DNA from: a virus
Direction: 5' to 3' (one strand)
Virus record (IMG/VR): IMGVR_UViG_3300042691_048653
Span: 1 to 61,711 of that record
DNA length: 61,711 nt
Numbering within the stretch: position 1 is the stretch's first letter; each line of letters starts with the position of its first letter. Of this stretch, positions 50,664-59,977 are shown piece after piece. Under the pieces are notes generated by a model that was not told the DNA's origin, did not search any database, and saw only the letters and a program-made list of their open reading frames with translations. A program made the translations under genes and the position numbers.

Positions 50664-51464
50664 TTAATTTATTTTAACTTCATTAAATATTATGGTGTCG
50701 TCTGTATTACCGTTAGATGGTTCCACATAAAAAATCCTATTTAAACTACCAACATTATTTTGTGTTATGTATGGGTTTAATAACCTTAATTTAGCAAAAC
50801 GCCATTGTGGGTTTGCATTATACTGTGATAGTGTTAGGGTGTTTGTACCAGAAGGACTATTTATAAATTTTTTTATTATTCCCGTTTTAGAATCAAAAAA
50901 AGTTGCCTCAAAATATAATGTCCTAAAAGTATTTTCTTTAATAAATTTTGGGTCGTTTTTTAACCAAAACAACCTTTTTAAGGGGAATGAGGTTGAGGTG
51001 GTGTTTTGATAGATATTTAAAAATTCTGAAAATAAAAAATTTTGACTTGAGAAATCGTCTGAATCATAAAAATCTAATCTATAAAAACTATTTGTAATAT
51101 TATTTGTTAGACCAGTTATTTCTTCTTGTGTAAAACCAGCGGCTTTATAATTGTTTTCTAAGTTACCTGTTTGTGTGTTATAAAAATAAAACGAAATATC
51201 TAAGTTAGAATTATTTTGTTGTCCATAATTAGCTGATTTAAATTTTATTTTTTCATTATCACTAGTTATGTTAATTGTTTTATTTTTTTCCTCAATAAAT
51301 AATTGATTAGCCAAACTTTCATAACCATCATTTTTATTTTGTTGGTTAAATGGTATTAGAATATTTTTACTAAAAACTTCGGCTCCAGCTAGTTGTCCAT
51401 CACTAATAAAATTTATTTTTGAGGGATTTCTATCTATAAAATCAATAATTTTGTATTTTAACAT
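50664..51464 (-). CDS. Structural protein downstream of gp6
   Basis: 266 residues, beta-rich with aromatic and Asn-rich strands (SFYRLDFYDSDDFSSQNFLFSEF). Its ATG overlaps the gp6 stop by one base. In T4-like phages a wedge component follows gp6, but I cannot match it to one. Confidence 0.6.
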   Translation of the reverse strand: MLKYKIIDFIDRNPSKINFISDGQLAGAEVFSKNILIPFNQQNKNDGYESLANQLFIEEKNKTINITSDNEKIKFKSANYGQQNNSNLDISFYFYNTQTGNLENNYKAAGFTQEEITGLTNNITNSFYRLDFYDSDDFSSQNFLFSEFLNIYQNTTSTSFPLKRLFWLKNDPKFIKENTFRTLYFEATFFDSKTGIIKKFINSPSGTNTLTLSQYNANPQWRFAKLRLLNPYITQNNVGSLNRIFYVEPSNGNTDDTIIFNEVKIN

Positions 51465-53287
51465 TAATTAGTTCTAACTCTTACTTTAATATCCTTATTA
51501 GGGTATTTTATTTCAAACATAGACTTTGGGGTTGAGTATACGGTATAATCAGTTAAATTTAACCCATATAATATCGGTGAACCGGTTTCATCTACACTAA
51601 CTATTTCTTGTGGTGACCTATTTGTAGAATAATCCCCACCAACTAAATTATTAACCCTAAAATCAACAATATTTAAAACACCTGGTACATTATTTAAATT
51701 TTCAATTAAATTAGAGATGTAGATATCTTGACCCATTGACCATTTTTTAATGTCAAAATACTCTATTGTTTTTCTTATAGTATTGTTAACAACTTCTGAT
51801 TGATTAAACGTTTTATCAACAAAAATATCTATCTCTACACTTAGATTTATTATAGAACCGTCACCAACCTCAACATAATCGTTAATCATTCTATAGTCAG
51901 CTAACCAAGTAGCTATATTTTGTTTTAATGTACTAGAAGATATATTAGACAGTTTACCAGAACTATCTAAACCAATAGTTGTTATCATAATTTTGTTAGA
52001 TTGTTCTTCTACTGACCATCTAAAAGCTAAACCATATTTTCCTGGCATTTTTAAAAATTGTGCTACATAATCTTTAATTGTAACACTTCTATTTTGTGAG
52101 GCAAAATTATATTTAACAAGATTTCTTAGTTCTTCTAATGACGGAGCTTCAGCACCACCAACAGCGGGAATAGGGTTATTAACCCTTAAACTTCTTCTAA
52201 CTCTTTCATTAATAGATTGGTTAGGTCCTGTTACATCCATTGTAAACTGACCCAAATTTGTCAACACACCTGTACCAATGTTAGCACTAGAACCACCACC
52301 GACTCTATATTTAACATACATAATAGAATTTTGTTTTGGTATTTCACCTAAAGCTGTTGTATTAATAAAATTAGAATAATTATTTATTAGGTTTATTAAA
52401 CCAGATGTATCGTTTCCTGTACCACTACCAAAAGTTAATTTACAAAAACCAGTATCAGTATATTCTTTAATAAATTTCCTAGTAATTCTTTGCCATTTTG
52501 CTGGTGTTATAGACCTATTATCTGACACTCTACTATTATCATCTATGAAAACTTTATCTTCCGCTAAAGAATCTACTTCATACCATCTGATTTCTTTATT
52601 ATTAAATAAACTATCAGTTGGTACCCCACCTGGTACTGAATTTTCTGTGGTTATTATACTTTCAACTGAAAGAACATTTGATTCTGGTAGTGTTAATTGA
52701 AAAAACGGTCTGTAATCACTAGGGTTTATACTTTTTGAGTAGTAAACTGTTCTACCATTAACGACTAATTCTCTTTTTGTTATAGTGTAGTTAACTAAAT
52801 CACCATTACCATTAAAATTGGGTATAATAACTCTATTAGGTAATCCACCATTAGTAAAAGGTGAATTAAAATCTATATCTTCTAAGTTCTCAAAAACTTT
52901 ACCAGCTCCAGTTACTTGTGTACCATATTTTAAAACAGGGGCATATCTAACATCGTATGTATCACCATATGGGGGTACATTAACTGAAAAGTCAACTAAG
53001 GTTAATGCTGGTCTATACCCAGGTATTTTTACACCTAAAGTTCTAGCTATACTTAAAATTGATTTTCTTTGTTGTGCGTAATCTATCTGAGTCTCATTAA
53101 ACATCCTATCGGTATGGAATGATAACATATCAGCAACACCCGCGTTCAATTCTATTAACATAGTACCAATAGAGGCGTCATTAAAATCTGAAAATATTTC
53201 TGGATAATATCTTTTAATGAAATTAAATAGTTCCGACCTTACGTCTGCAAAATTTCTAGATAAATAATTTATTTTTTTTTCAGCCAT
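51464..53287 (-). CDS. 6: Baseplate wedge protein gp6-like (baseplate J family)
   Basis: 607 residues. The N-terminal hallmark FNDASIGTMLIELNAGVADML and YYPEIFSDF is clearly that of gp6/BaseplateJ. Further parts have IPKQNSIMYVKYRVGGG and DYVAQFLKMPGKYG, the latter typical of the BaseplateJ C-terminal domain. In T4 gp6 forms the ring that holds the wedge together and opens on contraction. It directly follows the gp25 gene. Confidence 0.93.
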   Translation of the reverse strand: MAEKKINYLSRNFADVRSELFNFIKRYYPEIFSDFNDASIGTMLIELNAGVADMLSFHTDRMFNETQIDYAQQRKSILSIARTLGVKIPGYRPALTLVDFSVNVPPYGDTYDVRYAPVLKYGTQVTGAGKVFENLEDIDFNSPFTNGGLPNRVIIPNFNGNGDLVNYTITKRELVVNGRTVYYSKSINPSDYRPFFQLTLPESNVLSVESIITTENSVPGGVPTDSLFNNKEIRWYEVDSLAEDKVFIDDNSRVSDNRSITPAKWQRITRKFIKEYTDTGFCKLTFGSGTGNDTSGLINLINNYSNFINTTALGEIPKQNSIMYVKYRVGGGSSANIGTGVLTNLGQFTMDVTGPNQSINERVRRSLRVNNPIPAVGGAEAPSLEELRNLVKYNFASQNRSVTIKDYVAQFLKMPGKYGLAFRWSVEEQSNKIMITTIGLDSSGKLSNISSSTLKQNIATWLADYRMINDYVEVGDGSIINLSVEIDIFVDKTFNQSEVVNNTIRKTIEYFDIKKWSMGQDIYISNLIENLNNVPGVLNIVDFRVNNLVGGDYSTNRSPQEIVSVDETGSPILYGLNLTDYTVYSTPKSMFEIKYPNKDIKVRVRTN

Positions 53288-53288
53288 A

Positions 53289-53675
53289 TTAAAGTTCTAA
53301 TATTATAAAATCACTTTCAGTGAAAGTATTATTTGTTACAGTATATTCCAATCTTACAATAACACTGTGTTCTTCATTTTTTACAGGTTCAACTTCTAAT
53401 TTATCTATTTTTAGATTAGGTATGTACTTGTTTATGGCTTTTTGTATTTCAGACCTTATATCGTTTTGTACAGAAACCACATTTGGTTCAAAAAGGTATC
53501 TCCTTAAATCAGTACCAAAATCTGGTGAATAAAATCTTTCACCTTTGTTTGTTAATAAAAGGTGCATAACATCCGATTTTATAGCTCTTTTATTACTCTT
53601 AGTCATATCTAAGAAGTAACCATTTTCTGAATCAAAAAAAGGAAATCTTATGTTTATGAATGATTCTTTAGCCAT
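53289..53675 (-). CDS. 25: Baseplate wedge protein gp25-like
   Basis: 128 residues, close to T4 gp25 (132). The hallmark is LLTNKGERFYSPDFGTDLRRYLFEPN, with the E..Y.PxFG..L pattern of the gp25/lysozyme-like wedge family. It connects sheath initiation to gp6. It starts the structural operon and has a GATATTTATTAATAA element upstream (53687-53697). Confidence 0.95.
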   Translation of the reverse strand: MAKESFINIRFPFFDSENGYFLDMTKSNKRAIKSDVMHLLLTNKGERFYSPDFGTDLRRYLFEPNVVSVQNDIRSEIQKAINKYIPNLKIDKLEVEPVKNEEHSVIVRLEYTVTNNTFTESDFIILEL

Positions 53676-53686
53676 TTTATTTTTAT

Positions 53687-53697
53687 TAATAAATATC
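53687..53697 (-). promoter_or_regulatory. ATATTTATAA-like element before gp25
   Basis: GATATTTATTA on the minus strand, 11 bases before the gp25 ATG, one base off the decamer ATATTTATAA (ATATTTATTA). It lies at the head of the long structural operon, where a late promoter is expected. Confidence 0.5.
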
Positions 53698-53750
53698 TAA
53701 TTAATTAATTTATCTTAAAAAACTTAAATGTAAATTATTAATCAATAAAA

Positions 53751-53771
53751 AACCCCTCAAGTTGAGGGGTT
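53751..53771 (-). terminator. Intrinsic terminator after nrdJ region
   Basis: AACCCCTC (53751-53758) pairs with GAGGGGTT (53764-53771) over AAGTT. On the minus strand six T follow. It ends the leftward transcript of the gp32-to-nrdJ unit and insulates the structural operon. Confidence 0.9.
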
Positions 53772-53777
53772 ATATTT

Positions 53778-53873
53778 TTAACCGTTTTGTTTTCTAATGT
53801 TATAGAATGCTATAAGTACCTGTTGTATTAGGGTAGTATCATTACCCCAAGACACTTTTACTTTACTTCGCAT
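53778..53873 (-). CDS. Possible 31-residue protein overlapping the nrdJ 3' end
   Basis: ATG at 53871-53873 within the last codons of nrdJ, TAA at 53778-53780. The product is MRSKVKVSWGNDTTLIQQVL then IAFYNIRKQNG. It overlaps by 16 bases in another frame and is followed by the terminator. It fits the coupled style of the genome but is short, so it could be chance. Confidence 0.3.
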   Translation of the reverse strand: MRSKVKVSWGNDTTLIQQVLIAFYNIRKQNG

Positions 53874-55717
53874 GCTCCCCCACTACAAGCTAACTCACCA
53901 CTTAAATCGGTGTTATCTGTCAACTCAACTACTTTAGATAAATCTATATTTGATAAAGATTTCATCATTCTTTCGTAAGTTTCTTCATCACAATCTTCAA
54001 AAGGAGCTTGTTGATAAGTGCCTCCATTATAAGGTAATACCGATAAACCATTATAGTATTCACGATTATTCCACATCCATTCACCAGCTAAATCCCACTC
54101 ATCTTCTTTCAATGAAATTGTTGCAGAAACATTATGTGTATTTTGTCCGTTTCTATGCCCAGGTTTAATCCATTCTTGTGAGACTTTTTTAACTCTTTCT
54201 AATAATTGGAAAGGTGACTCATGTCTTAAAATAGAACCTTCAGGTGATTTCTGTGGTACAGAAATTACAGCTGTATCGTGTGGTCTAAAAACTTCATCTT
54301 CAATTAACTCTGGGTGGTTTATAGATAAGTAAGTATATATAGATTCATTTTTACCTACTCTTACTCTTCTAATGTAATAATCATTATGCCAAGCGTGAAT
54401 ACCCGAAGAAGTACCCAAAGTTAGTGATGTTGTCCCAGCTGGTTTAACAGTAGTTGTTCTTGCTGAAGGATTAATACCAATTATTTTAGCAATTCTAGTA
54501 TTTTCTTCTTTAACAGCTTTTGCTGCCGCTTTCATATCATACCCTAAAACAACACCAGAACCAATACCTGTCATTGATACACCAATTAAAGCGTCTTTTT
54601 CAGTTGTTCTTTTCCAAACATCTCTTAAATAATGAAAATCAGTGTAACCAGCTTGTAATGTACCAATAAATGCTGCCGCTTTAACTCTTTCTTCAAAATC
54701 TTCTTGTGACTCAATATTAGAAACGTTTACCTCACATAAGTTACAAAACTGATAAGGTCTAAGAGCAATTTCACAACAAGGGTTAGTTCCCCAATCCTTA
54801 TCATAAGAAAAATAAATACCAGGTTCACCAGCTCCAGATAATTCAACTCTTTTCCATAAATCTAAGAAAAATTCTTTTGTAATTTTATTTCTTAAAAGAA
54901 CTGCTGAATTGTTAGCTCTACCTCTTTGTGGGTTTAATTCCCACCATGCTCCTGATTTACAAGTAATCATATCGTTATCATCTGCTGAAAACAAACTAAT
55001 AAGAGCTGCTCTTCTAATACCCCCAGCTAAAACAGCATCTGCAATATGACAAACAATATCGTGTACCTCTAAAGTTGTTAGTCTTTCTCTATTTTCTTTA
55101 GCGTCTAAAACTTTTTTAATGTTGTGAACACAATCTTTTAAAGGTTGTGGACCAGGTGCTTTACCACCAGAGGTGACTAATAAAGCGCCTTTTGGTCTAA
55201 TATCTGAAAAATCAAATATTGGTGTTGATGAAGTAACCCCAAAATAAGATTTCATTAAAACTTTAATTGCGTCTGCCCACCCTTCAATTGAGTCCCCAAC
55301 TAAATACCTTCTTGTTCTACTAGGATTTGGCTTTTGAATTTCAGGTAATTTTTCTACATGGTGTTTTTGTACAGAATAACCAACACCAGTACCACCTAAA
55401 AGTAAAAACATTGTTTCAGAAAAAGCATCAATGTGGTCAATAGGTAGATAAGCACAATTATAAACCCTATTTGGTGAGATTTCGATTGGCCTACCACCAA
55501 ATTGTAATGACCTCATAGAAGGTAAAACTTTTTTGTCATACACCATTTTATAAACTACCTCAATCTCTTCTTTTAATTGTGGGTATTTCTTTTGATGCAT
55601 TTCTTTATTTCTTGTTACTAACTCTTGCCAAGTCTCTCTTCTCTCTTTTTCAGGGAGAAATTTAGCGTACTTCATATAGACAGTAATTTCTGACAGAATT
55701 TGATTTGATAATTCCAT
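53858..55717 (-). CDS. nrdJ: Class II (B12-dependent) ribonucleotide reductase, monomeric NrdJ/RTPR type
   Basis: 619 residues. Family landmarks are PSMRSLQFGG near 66-75, GGTGVGYSVQ, the active-site region NPCCEIALRPYQFCNLCEVN with the radical and redox cysteines, and a C-terminal pair in ELACSGGACEVK that relays electrons from thioredoxin/glutaredoxin. The size fits the monomeric triphosphate reductase. It reduces NTPs to dNTPs using adenosylcobalamin from the host, oxygen-independently. The glutaredoxin-like protein (12907) might reduce it. It follows gp41 in the replication operon. Confidence 0.93.
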   Translation of the reverse strand: MELSNQILSEITVYMKYAKFLPEKERRETWQELVTRNKEMHQKKYPQLKEEIEVVYKMVYDKKVLPSMRSLQFGGRPIEISPNRVYNCAYLPIDHIDAFSETMFLLLGGTGVGYSVQKHHVEKLPEIQKPNPSRTRRYLVGDSIEGWADAIKVLMKSYFGVTSSTPIFDFSDIRPKGALLVTSGGKAPGPQPLKDCVHNIKKVLDAKENRERLTTLEVHDIVCHIADAVLAGGIRRAALISLFSADDNDMITCKSGAWWELNPQRGRANNSAVLLRNKITKEFFLDLWKRVELSGAGEPGIYFSYDKDWGTNPCCEIALRPYQFCNLCEVNVSNIESQEDFEERVKAAAFIGTLQAGYTDFHYLRDVWKRTTEKDALIGVSMTGIGSGVVLGYDMKAAAKAVKEENTRIAKIIGINPSARTTTVKPAGTTSLTLGTSSGIHAWHNDYYIRRVRVGKNESIYTYLSINHPELIEDEVFRPHDTAVISVPQKSPEGSILRHESPFQLLERVKKVSQEWIKPGHRNGQNTHNVSATISLKEDEWDLAGEWMWNNREYYNGLSVLPYNGGTYQQAPFEDCDEETYERMMKSLSNIDLSKVVELTDNTDLSGELACSGGACEVK

Positions 55718-55742
55718 TTTTTATTAATTTTTAAATTTTTAA

Positions 55743-57149
55743 TTATTGATTTGTTTCGGTTTCTCTTTCTTGTTTTCTGAGTTTAACCATTTTTAATCTT
55801 TCTTTTGCGTTTTCTTCTTTTCTAACTTCAACTTTTCTTTCGTAACCTAAAAAAGTATCTGAAGTCTCGGTGTCTATAAAAACCCTACCGTTGTCAAAAG
55901 TACAATCCTCAAATATAACACCGTCTTTTCCAAACCTAGATTTTAAAACCGCTATTGTTGCTCTATTACTTTCTTTTTGTGAAAGTGTTCTAGCTACTGA
56001 CATAATAAAATGTCCTATTTGAGCCTTTTTGATTGAACCACCCATTTGGTCACCTGTTACAACATCTGAAGATATTGAACTTCTATTACCTTGTACAGCC
56101 GTCCAACCAACTATCCCATATTCGGCTAACATAGATTCAAAACCTCTCATCACATTACCCTCACCAGACCATTCATCATTATATCTTTTTGTTGACTCTA
56201 CACAATCGATATAATCTAAAACAATTAAATCGGGTTTAAAACCAGTAGAAATTAAATGTCTAAGATAAGATTTAATGTGATTTACGGTAATACCCTCTGA
56301 TGTAAACTTTTTAATTACTAAATCATTTTTTCTACCTTCAGTTTTTTCTTTTATAACGTCAATAACTTTCTCTTTATCTTCTGATAGTTGATTGAGTTCT
56401 ATGCCACTCCAACAAGCGGCATGTTTTCTTTTAATAACATCTGGTATGTCTTCAAAAACAATTTGTAAAACATTCACTCCCACATTATATGCTGTGTTAG
56501 CTATTTTAGTAAGAATAGTGGTTTTACCAACACCATAAGGTGCCAATACAACCCCTAATTCACCCCTAGATAGACCTCCGTCGGTTAATTCATCAATACC
56601 ACTTATTCCCGTAGGAATCGGATGTCTAAAATCTTCTTCTAAAACTGAATCCCAACCTTCAGTAATAGACGTACCATCATCTTTTTCTGAACCAACAGAT
56701 AAAGCATCTTTCATTATTTCAGCACATTCTTCATATCTTTCAAAATCACCATTATCAATGATTTTAGATATTTTATCATTAGCTTTTTTTAATTCTTGTT
56801 GTCTACAAAAGTTTAAAGATTTTTCTTGTATAAACTCCCAATCAGTAACATCTAAATCTCTAATTTGTTTAATCAATTCAAATAAATAATCTTGTGTTAT
56901 TTTATCTTTTATTTCAATTGTTAAGATTGTTTCTAATGTGTCCCATGTTGGGATTTTTTCAAATCTCTCAAAATAGTCTTTAATTGTAGCTACAATTAAT
57001 CTAAAATATTCGTTATCAAAATAATTTGCGTGTAAAATTTCTATAATTCTATCACCAAATTTTTTATTAGCCGGATGTAAAATTTGATTTATGAGTTCTG
57101 TTTGAAACTTGTAACCTAAATAACCTAATGTAACTTTTTTATCACTCAT
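55743..57149 (-). CDS. 41: DnaB-family replicative helicase (T4 gp41-like)
   Basis: 468 residues. An N-terminal primase-interaction domain is followed by the RecA-like core with Walker A APYGVGKTTI near 205, Walker B LIVLDYIDCV, and a late QGNRSS / GSIKKAQIGHF arginine-finger region. It unwinds the replication fork and recruits the primase at 27819. Element GATTATTTATAA-like upstream (57167-57176) is one base off the consensus. The nrdJ gene lies 26 bases downstream. Confidence 0.92.
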   Translation of the reverse strand: MSDKKVTLGYLGYKFQTELINQILHPANKKFGDRIIEILHANYFDNEYFRLIVATIKDYFERFEKIPTWDTLETILTIEIKDKITQDYLFELIKQIRDLDVTDWEFIQEKSLNFCRQQELKKANDKISKIIDNGDFERYEECAEIMKDALSVGSEKDDGTSITEGWDSVLEEDFRHPIPTGISGIDELTDGGLSRGELGVVLAPYGVGKTTILTKIANTAYNVGVNVLQIVFEDIPDVIKRKHAACWSGIELNQLSEDKEKVIDVIKEKTEGRKNDLVIKKFTSEGITVNHIKSYLRHLISTGFKPDLIVLDYIDCVESTKRYNDEWSGEGNVMRGFESMLAEYGIVGWTAVQGNRSSISSDVVTGDQMGGSIKKAQIGHFIMSVARTLSQKESNRATIAVLKSRFGKDGVIFEDCTFDNGRVFIDTETSDTFLGYERKVEVRKEENAKERLKMVKLRKQERETETNQ

Positions 57150-57175
57150 ATTTGTATAAGTTTAATTATAAATAA

Positions 57176-57616
57176 TCAGGCTAATTTGATTGAACCATAT
57201 TCCACATCTAATTTTTCTTGCGATAATGTTTCTGTTATTTTTGCTATTATTTCTGGTATAATTTTTCTAACATCAACCGAATATCTAACTCTTTGTTGGT
57301 AGATATTTCCAGTAAATTGTTTGGCTATAACAACCCTGTCATCAACCTTAATTTCAAAATCAAAAACATCTTCATTTTCAAAAATATTTTCTTTCACAAT
57401 TTCTTCTTCAAGTTGTTCTTTATAAGGGTTAAAAGATTTCCATGAGTAATCAATAGATTTACTTTTTAAATCACTCTCAATTAACTCAACCGCATCATTT
57501 ATACAATAATACAAATCGATTGAGTTGATTACTTCTTTGTTAAAATTTCTAACATTAAAATATCTTTGACAGATAATGTTTTTGTTAATGTACAGAATAA
57601 ATTCACATTTTTTCAT
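57176..57616 (-). CDS. Hypothetical protein
   Basis: 146 residues, alpha/beta: MKKCEFILYINKNIICQRYF, a middle EEEIVKENIFENEDVFDFEIKVDD, and a beta C-terminus. No motif recognised. Its place between the FEN and gp41 genes suggests a replication accessory. Confidence 0.65.
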   Translation of the reverse strand: MKKCEFILYINKNIICQRYFNVRNFNKEVINSIDLYYCINDAVELIESDLKSKSIDYSWKSFNPYKEQLEEEIVKENIFENEDVFDFEIKVDDRVVIAKQFTGNIYQQRVRYSVDVRKIIPEIIAKITETLSQEKLDVEYGSIKLA

Positions 57617-57641
57617 TTTTGTTTTTTTTTGTAATTAATAA

Positions 57642-58667
57642 TTAATTTTTCTTAAAATTTGTTTTTTCTTTTTTTGCTAACACAATAAATGGTTCCATAA
57701 AATTTAAATAACCATTTTCACCACCAGGTATAGCGTATATAACACCATCTTCTATCATCATTTTAAGTACATTTTTATACTCTCTACCTTCTGGGTCTAA
57801 TGGTAATTGTATTAAATTTTTAATAGATTCTCCAGCCTCTTCTGTTAATAAGGGGTAATTTAAATCTATTATTTTTTTATTTATTTCATAAAAAGGTCCT
57901 CTATGTGACCCTTTTGAGACACCATTAATAATGTTATCAATAACTTTAAAGGGTTTATTACCTCTTTCTTCTTGAATTAATTTACCTTGTTCAAATATTT
58001 CTTCTAAAGTAACTTTACGTTCTTTTAATTGTGGAAAATGTGTTAATAAAGTATTTTCTGTTACACCGTCAATACCTTTAATATTATCACTACTACACCC
58101 TTCTAGTATTTTTATTAAACCAGCGTTTTGGTAATGGTGGTCAAAAAACCATTGGTAGTTACCTATGCCTATTTCCATTTTTTTGTCACCTAAAAAAATG
58201 GTAACATCTTCGTTTATTAACTGACAAAGGTCTCTATCATTTGTATAAACCATAACCTCCTCATTTCTTAATTTATTTTGACAATAAAAAGCTATTAAAT
58301 CATCTGATTCAACATCTTCATGTTCGTATTGTCTAATAAAAAGATCTTCAGAGTATTGTTTAACTCTAAGTTTTTGGATTTCATATTCTTGGTCAAAAAA
58401 TTTAGGTCTATTACCCTTATATTCTGGGTAATAATCTAAACGTAAAGTACCACTACGTTCACCATCCCAAGTGATTACTACTTTATCAATTTTATGTTCA
58501 ACAATTAATTTACGTAAAGTACTATAAAAAGCAAATATACCACCAATGTGTTTGTCTTTATGGTAAACGTTCTTTGCTCCATTATATGAACGTTTCATAA
58601 GAACGTTACCATCGACAATAAGTGTTTTTGTTTTTTTAGTTTTTCCTTTAGGAGTTCGTAGACCCAT
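57642..58667 (-). CDS. rnh: 5'-3' exonuclease / RNase H (T4 rnh, FEN family)
   Basis: 341 residues. FEN motifs are complete: LIVDGNVLMKR near 16-26 (first Asp), VVITWDGERS then YPEYKGNR, EDVESDDLIAFY (two Asp), VYTNDRDLCQL and GIDGVTE with the helix-hairpin-helix. It removes RNA primers from Okazaki fragments. The stop lies near the hypothetical 57616 and the start overlaps 58648 by 20 bases. Confidence 0.92.
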   Translation of the reverse strand: MGLRTPKGKTKKTKTLIVDGNVLMKRSYNGAKNVYHKDKHIGGIFAFYSTLRKLIVEHKIDKVVITWDGERSGTLRLDYYPEYKGNRPKFFDQEYEIQKLRVKQYSEDLFIRQYEHEDVESDDLIAFYCQNKLRNEEVMVYTNDRDLCQLINEDVTIFLGDKKMEIGIGNYQWFFDHHYQNAGLIKILEGCSSDNIKGIDGVTENTLLTHFPQLKERKVTLEEIFEQGKLIQEERGNKPFKVIDNIINGVSKGSHRGPFYEINKKIIDLNYPLLTEEAGESIKNLIQLPLDPEGREYKNVLKMMIEDGVIYAIPGGENGYLNFMEPFIVLAKKEKTNFKKN

Positions 58668-58896
58668 CTTCTGAAAATTTAAAAGGTCCTACAATATTTT
58701 TTCTATGAATCTCATCTTCAGATTCTTGAATGACGGCTAAATCAATTAATAATTGTTTATGTATCTCAGTAATTGTTTCTCCGTGCAGTATTTTTTCAAC
58801 ACCATTTTGAATAATCCAATAACAAGACATTTGATCACCTGATGGTGAAAGAGAATGCTCATTGAGTACTTTTAAATTATTATAATTAATTCTCAT
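58648..58896 (-). CDS. Small hypothetical protein
   Basis: 82 residues starting MRINYNNLKVLNEHSLSPSG, with CYWIIQNGVEKILHG and a helical tail. It lies between UvsX and FEN with a 20-base overlap into the latter. Unknown; probably replication-related by position. Confidence 0.6.
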   Translation of the reverse strand: MRINYNNLKVLNEHSLSPSGDQMSCYWIIQNGVEKILHGETITEIHKQLLIDLAVIQESEDEIHRKNIVGPFKFSEDGSTNS

Positions 58897-58905
58897 TTTT
58901 TTTAA

Positions 58906-59967
58906 TTAAACTAAACCATCAATTTCTTCATCTTCTAGTGTAAGTTCACTTTCTTCTACCTCAAAATTAAGGTTATTTTCATCCACTTCTTCAACACCAC
59001 TTTTAATAAACATATCAATCCAATAATCAGCATATCTTGCTTTATAATCGTTTTCTGCTTCTTTAGTGTCGTCAATAAAATCATGTGGCGTCACAATAAC
59101 TTTACCGTCTTGATATCCAATTCCGTTAACATGGTTTTTTAAAATAGAAATTTTACTTCTAGTAGCGTAATTAATACTTCTACTGTTTTTAGTAGCTTTT
59201 AATTTTTGTGTTCCAGCATTTTTTTGGTTACCAAACAAGAAAATTAAAGTACTATTCAAATAAATGGCTTCACCACCTTTCATCTTAATTTTAGGTTGTC
59301 CAAATGGATTGTCTGGTAGTTCAACCCAAGGTTGGTTTACAAACACAATTGTATTAGTATGTATGTTAGTTTCTTTTCTAGAACCTGTGATTCTACCATT
59401 AAGACCCATACCAATTTTATCTGCTAAAACAGATGCGTTATGCATTTTACCACCTTTACCTTCGTAAGTCATTTTACAAGGAATTGAACCCACTGAGTCC
59501 CACAAGAAACAAATATCCATTGGTGTTCCATCTTCATGTGACCAATTTTCTTTTTCTTGTGTGTCTAGAACTTCATTTACATAGTCTGTGATTTGTTCGA
59601 TATAATCGAAATCATCTCTAAATAAAAAGAACCCAGACCAATCACCAGGTGATTCTTCCTCACACTCAAAACCCATCATTTTAGCGTGAGTAAAATTCCA
59701 TTTTTTTTCTGTAATAATAAACACAGGTAGAATACCATTTTTCTGACACCAAATGGCACTCTTAATGAGTGCCGTGGTTTTACCAGTGTCAGAATGACCT
59801 AAAAAAACATTAAGATGTCCGATAGCTGGACCAGGTACACCTGTAGCTCTCTGAAAGACAGGACCTAAGTCAATAAATCTATCTGGTTTATATTTTGTTT
59901 TTGAAGAGAATCTGTCCTTAACAGAATCTAACGAAAACGATTTTTTCTTAATACTAGTTTTAGCCAT
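58906..59967 (-). CDS. uvsX: UvsX-like RecA recombinase
   Basis: 353 residues. Walker A GHSDTGKTT (57-65), Walker B-like strand ICFLWDSVGS, and VFVNQPWVE / GGEAIYLNSTLIF further. The C-terminus is acidic, as in UvsX. It catalyses strand exchange for recombination-dependent replication with gp32 and gp46/47. It follows gp32 closely. Confidence 0.95.
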   Translation of the reverse strand: MAKTSIKKKSFSLDSVKDRFSSKTKYKPDRFIDLGPVFQRATGVPGPAIGHLNVFLGHSDTGKTTALIKSAIWCQKNGILPVFIITEKKWNFTHAKMMGFECEEESPGDWSGFFLFRDDFDYIEQITDYVNEVLDTQEKENWSHEDGTPMDICFLWDSVGSIPCKMTYEGKGGKMHNASVLADKIGMGLNGRITGSRKETNIHTNTIVFVNQPWVELPDNPFGQPKIKMKGGEAIYLNSTLIFLFGNQKNAGTQKLKATKNSRSINYATRSKISILKNHVNGIGYQDGKVIVTPHDFIDDTKEAENDYKARYADYWIDMFIKSGVEEVDENNLNFEVEESELTLEDEEIDGLV

Positions 59968-59977
59968 AATTTATTTT

